Origin: Symsagittifera roscoffensis
Taxonomy: Eukaryota > Xenacoelomorpha > Acoela > Convolutidae
Length of the DNA stretch: 64,000 nt
NCBI RefSeq assembly: GCF_963678635.1
Contig: NC_087069.1
Coordinates: forward strand, 26,030,303-26,094,302
Reading direction: 5' to 3'
The notes below the pieces were generated by a model. The model saw nothing but the letters and a program-made list of their open reading frames with translations. It searched no databases and was not told where the DNA came from. Shown here piece after piece: positions 59,307-64,000 of this stretch. Positions within the stretch are counted from its first letter, which is position 1. Each line of letters opens with the position of its first letter. Made by a program: the position numbers and the translations under genes.

Positions 59307-62300
59307 TGGTGACTAGGAGGAGGACCAAATTTGCTAAACATTGGGAGTTTTCAGCTCGTTTGTTTTCTAAATAAAACTGGGCACATTAAGCTGCCTTCGT
59401 GGAAAAACAACATTAAAAACTACAAAAACTACAAAAAACAATGGCGAAGTAGCTTTGATATAACAATTTTTGACACTCAATGACTGTTCCGGCAAATAAA
59501 ATACAAAAAAAAAACTTTTTAAAGCTGTTTAGGTTATTTTAAGATTAAAAAATTCCGCAATACATACTTCAGTTTTGAGAAAAAATGAATAAACGGTTTG
59601 AAACCTACACAAAATCAGATCCTTAACAAGTTAATCCATCAAGCTCTTAACTTTGGACATTTCTTTTAAAATTATCTTGGTCCGGTGAGAATCTTTTTTT
59701 TTTGGACGATTCAAACTCAAAAAAGGAGTAAAGTTTGAGATGTTGAACTACTTAAGGAGAATCGCTAATATGAACTTGGTTCTGATTTTTGTATAACTTT
59801 ATTAGTTACTGGGTAGAGTTGTTTATTGTTGTCTCATCGTCGAGCAAAGGGTACGGTTTCAATCCGAGTAAATGACAACTCTTTGCAAACAGAGAATCAA
59901 AATTGGCCATAATTTTGACGAGGTAGAGTTTTAGACACCACTAAGCTGTTTCAGAGGATTCTGAAGTGTTAAAAGAATTTTCACCTACAAGATCATTTAC
60001 TCTTAACTTTTTTATTTTAAAAAGCATGAAGTACTCAGTCAAAATAATTGTACTGGCATGAAAAGGGTCTTGATGACAGAAAAAGTGCTTATGAACAGTT
60101 CAGATTTGCGCGTTTTGAGACGGACCTAAAAGATCTCAAAACATTTTTTTTGCTGGTATTAAATTTAAGAATGCATAAAACTTTTTGCCACACAGAATTG
60201 CGATGAAATCAGTGAACAAACGGTTCTCTTACATGTAAAAACAAAAATGAAATAGGAACACAGGCTATAGAAAACTCGAGATGTTATAATCAAACGTGAA
60301 ACCAATAAAATTAAAAAAAAAACAGTATAACCAATACGATCAGTGAAACTATTGATTGTGTTTCTTGACACTATGAAACGAAATCAGTTGAAGAAAGTCC
60401 TTAATTGTTCAAGTAAACCTAACTCAGTTTTTTTTTGCGGCTAGAAAAAGGCAGTTTTTTATACTATAGCTTTGAATACCTACGAATGTTTGTCGAGGTA
60501 CCCACAATTCGCTAGTTTTTTCTATAAATCGTTAAACCGTTAACAGTTAGTTCATCTTAAATACTTGGATAAAAATGCTCGCTTACATTGCAGTAAAAAT
60601 ATTTGCCAGAAAAAAAACACTAACCTATTAACTAATTATTTTTTAGGCTTTTGTTTAAAACTTTCAAACGATTTTTGGGGCCAAAAATTAACCATGATTT
60701 GAAAATTTTCTATGAAAAAAATTGGAAATCGGCCACGAAACTTGCGACCAAGGTGAGGACGGCGCGACCAGATTGATTCACACATTTCCAAACGTTCGCG
60801 ACCAAAGCTGAAACGGCGCGATCAAAAGTTTCTCGCTGATTTAGCGAAATTGTTTAAAGCGTTTCGATCTAAAGTTTGTAGAACATTTTACAACTTTCAG
60901 CAAAAAGACCAATTATCACCCTTTATTTCGAATCTTCGGAACAACAAAAACTAACATGTTTTGAAGTTTTAAAACTTTGAATATCCTACCATCCTAAACA
61001 GTTTTGTGAGTACTTCTGAGGATCAACTAAAGCCTTTCAACTCCAGTTTTTTATTGCCAAATTTAAAATCTGATAATTTTTTATCTGATGAAATGCAATT
61101 TTAGTATTCTTTTACACTTGCATACTTTTTGCATGCATATGTTTGGATTCATTGTTTTTCACCAGTCTATTATTTCTATAGATAGAGCTTAACAAGTCTT
61201 GAATTAATTGAAAGATAATATTTTTCTTAGGAACAACTTGAAAATTTGATCAAAGAGTAGTATTTTCTATGCTTATTTTCAATTGTAGTAGGCCTAATTT
61301 GAAATCTCCAAAAACTTAATTTGAAATCTCCGAAAACTTTTAATTTGATTTCCGTTTTCAAAACTTAGGCATCATCTCACACAAAAGTTTTTACATGAAC
61401 TAACATAGACGAAATCTGCAGATAAGCCCTTTTAAATTTAAAAAACGCATCACAATGCGCTGATGAAAAATCATGATAATTCGCCTGCTATTAGAGAGCT
61501 GACTCTCTTCATTGGTGCACCAAAAAATGTACAAAAAGCACGGAAATCTAATTAAAAAATTTCTTGAAACAAAAAAGTTTCCGTAAATTTGAGAACCAAA
61601 TTTTTTTATGGTTATATTTGAAAAACTACAAAATGTGTTTTGAGGCCACCTTCTCAATAAAATGACAAATAATTAAACAGACTGAAAACCCGAAAGCTTT
61701 TATTTTTGAGATTACTTCAGTTTTTGAGATTTTGCATACAATTATCTTTGCATGCTTATTTATCTTAGATAAATTTTATCGCTTTAGCTTGAAGCTTTGC
61801 GGTGTTTAGTTTCCAGAAAACTTTTAGAAGTAGTTTCAAACCTTTTAGTTTGAGATCGTTCAGTGTTTTTTAGACACTTTTAAAGAGATAAAAATTTTGA
61901 TGGATTATTCATAGACTTAAAAAAAATCAATTTTGACGTTTTCAAAGTTTTTATCCGGAATAGTTTAGAAAAACGCAGCCTTTTCAAAATGTTTTTTGTT
62001 TGACACAATTCCACGTGAGATAGTTTTTTAAATTATCGACTGATTGTATTCGGTCACTAAATGAGTAACCTGAACATCTCCTTCTTCAAGGGGTGGAAGA
62101 ACTTTCCTGTAACCTTAAAAACATGCAACGTATTCCTGCTATGGTATCACATTGAAGCAATTCTTGCTTGCTAATCAACATTAAAAGTTGCGCAAAATTG
62201 AAATATAAGTCTCGCAAAAACGCTTTGCGACATAAGTCTCGGAAAAATAGTAACGAAATTTCGCTCAAATCTGGTAAAAGTGGCTTCAAATATTCCAGCT

Positions 62301-62480
62301 GTTCTCAAGAAGCGGTAGCCAGCAGAAAGACAAGAAATTTACTCCAAAAATTATCTTCATATTGTTTGGAGCTAGCTTGTGGTGCGTTAGCGAAAACTTT
62401 TTATTACACAGAAAAATTTAACAGAACGGCAAAAAACCTTACAAAAATGAAAAAAATTAAGAAATAATGCAGAAAGGATC
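59307..62480. other. Long AT-rich non-coding interval
   Basis: No exon, RNA gene or clear mobile element seen. A GC-richer two-copy motif (GCGACCAA..TGA..ACGGCGCGA) lies at 60,742-60,830. The open frame at 62,168-62,467 is lysine/serine-rich without recognisable features. Confidence 0.45.
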
Positions 62481-62487
62481 TACATAA

Positions 62488-62635
62488 AAATCTCCGCCCC
62501 TTTCAAAAAAGGAGGGAGGAGATTGTTGAGTAAAAATGGTCAATTTTTCGACCAATCAGAATGTAGCCAAATTAGAAATCTCAGTGCTAATTTATTGTGT
62601 TTATTTTAGGGGTGGAGATTGTTAAGTAGGTATCA
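62488..62635. repeat. Small inverted-repeat unit
   Basis: AAAATCTCCGCCCCT (62,488) is mirrored by AGGGGTGGAGATTGTT (62,619-62,634), about 148 bp apart; possibly a tiny MITE. Confidence 0.4.
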
Positions 62636-62817
62636 TGGGGTAATATCAAATAGATCCCGCAGAAATTCAACAAAGTGTTTACCAAGAGTTTTAAATATTA
62701 ACGAGACCAAATATTAGCGGCATCTTCTATTAAGAGACCAAACTGCATTTTTTGCAATTTGTAAGCGAGTTTGGCAGCAGGTCGACAATTGCTTTGTCGT
62801 GGAACTAGCAACAAAGC

Positions 62818-63560
62818 TTTTTGTTCTGACTTTCATAACAAAAGTAAGGGAATATTTGTGCTCGGGGTGGGCTTTTTCTTCAGACAAGTTTCGACTTTTT
62901 AAATAGCCATTTTGACCAGATTTTTTTAAAAATCATTTGAAAGGTGTTGTTGTCCTGTGCCTAAATTTTAGAAAAACTATTTTGCCTGTGATCCCTCTTT
63001 TAAAGTTATGGGGGTTTATGGCCAATTTGGGACAATTAACGCGCGATAATTTTGCGCTATTAACGCGTAAGCGGAGATTTAATCCGTCTTAGAAATCGTT
63101 CCAAATGGTTGAAGAAAACTTATAAGCCATATTTGATTTGTTATAAGGAGCAAAAGTACTTTATATGATGTGTGGGTTGATGATTTTTGCAAAAATTTTC
63201 CTTACGAGGCCAAACTGTGCATTTTGTGAATTGTAAGCTGATTGCACAACAGGGACGCTCCCTTTGTTCTTTTTTCGTTCTTTCTTTTGCTTTGATCGTT
63301 CCGACAACACTTTAGCATGTTTTAAGAGTTGTCTCTGAAATCCAGGAACAAACAGACACAAAATTGTGCGCCTATTCAGTGCACAGTTTGGCCTCGTAAT
63401 TTTAAATTTAAGAAAAATTATCTTATTTTTTTTACATTTAATTTTTCATGTTATTTTAATTTTTTTTCAAATTTACTTTTTCATGTTATTACTGGTCCAT
63501 AGAACTTAGAAGGCAGTCGGAACAATCAGAGACTCGTCCTGATACGAGCAGTCTTGTTTT
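62818..63560 (+). repeat. GCGCG-containing dispersed repeat, interrupted by a MITE
   Basis: TTGTTCTGACTTTC.., TGTGCTCGGGGTGGG, ATTAACGCGCGATAATTTTGCGC and, after the insertion at 63,202-63,399, the 3' end AGAAGGCAGTCGGAAC...GATACGAGCAGTCTTGTTTT (63,508-63,558). Confidence 0.75.
63202..63399. mobile_element. 198-bp MITE, copy 1 (nested in the dispersed repeat)
   Basis: Starts TTACGAGGCCAAACTGTGC and ends GCACAGTTTGGCCTCGTAA, exact 19-bp terminal inverted repeats. Interior CAGGGACGCTCCCTTTGTTC and ATCCAGGAACAAA. Non-coding. Confidence 0.85.
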
Positions 63561-63599
63561 GCTTTGCTATTGCAAAATCCAGAAACTGATGGCTCAACA

Positions 63600-63796
63600 T
63601 TACGAGGCCAAAATGTGCATTTTTAAAATTGTAAGTGGATTCCGCAACAAGGACGCTCCCTTCGTTCTCCTTTTGTTCTTTCACTTTCTTTGATTGTTCC
63701 GACAAAATTTAACAAGTTTAAAGGCTTGTCTCTGGAATCCAGGAACAAATAGAACCAAAATTGTGCGCCTATCCAGTGCGCACTTTGGCCTCGTAA
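63600..63796. mobile_element. 197-bp MITE, copy 2
   Basis: TTACGAGGCCAAAATGTGC...GTGCGCACTTTGGCCTCGTAA, colinear with copy 1 with moderate divergence. Same orientation, 200 bases downstream. Confidence 0.85.
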
Positions 63797-64000
63797 TGAA
63801 TCATACAACTGCTTTAAATGCTGAAGGCGTTTCTTTAAAATTTTGAATCACGATTTGATATTTTTGCTCTTAATGGAATCCGCAGCACAACCAACGTAAT
63901 TTATCGTCCAAGGTTTTTACTTGTCGTTTGCTTGTTGTTTCCTTAATGATTAAGTTGGTATGCAGATTTTGCTTAAAATTTGAAAGTAAGTTCAAAGACT
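63797..64000. other. Non-coding end of window
   Basis: Nothing recognised. Confidence 0.4.

Noticed and set aside
62168-62467. Lysine/serine-rich 99-codon frame
   Set aside because: No motif, no splice context, in a long non-coding region; kept only as a remark.

Overview
This is AT-rich eukaryotic DNA from an animal, most likely a marine invertebrate. The evidence is spliced exons with conserved reading phase, Ty3/gypsy LTR retrotransposons, LINE fragments, MITE-like inverted-repeat elements, several satellites, a C-type lectin gene, a DHHC palmitoyltransferase gene and a protein-primed-type family B DNA polymerase relic of a kind widespread in invertebrates. Larvaceans (large-genome Oikopleura relatives) would fit the repeat load and lectin/PAN content, but I cannot name the species. 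No prokaryotic genes, rRNA, true tRNA or CRISPR were seen.

Layout: 1-7,905 is a scrambled, decayed Ty3/gypsy block (gag-integrase deletion derivative, RT, two tandem RNase H-spacer-integrase copies, one nearly open integrase, 3' LTR piece). 8,122-9,209 holds a 230-bp tandem duplication and a PAN-like/threonine-serine-rich exon. 9,512-11,799 is a short LTR-bounded gypsy deletion derivative with a likely target-site duplication. 12,706-13,848 is an inverted-repeat element with CCCGGGTTGACA ends. 14,520-19,150 is a direct pair of modules, each carrying a tandem array of about 165-bp units. 19,411-25,800 is a 3.5-kb-scale direct repeat carrying antisense LINE endonuclease/RT remnants.

27,971-43,781 (+ strand) holds exons of a C-type lectin-like gene. 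Its last intron contains a 79-bp satellite whose first unit is the exon's own splice-donor junction. The array is split by a 4.3-kb insert carrying an antisense, broken family B DNA polymerase. The gene's AATAAA lies at the edge of a 524-bp near-perfect palindrome. 44,750-47,950 is G/C-rich low-complexity DNA, a C-rich minisatellite and dispersed repeats.

48,984-52,242 (- strand) is a multi-exon DHHC palmitoyltransferase gene with matching splice phases and one GC-AG intron. It runs into a 200-base assembly gap. 54,660-59,303 is a second decayed gypsy element with a candidate LTR. The rest is mostly non-coding repeat debris, ending with two copies of a 198-bp MITE, one nested inside another repeat.

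The two host genes are unrelated in function. Most of the window records successive insertion, deletion and tandem duplication of mobile DNA.
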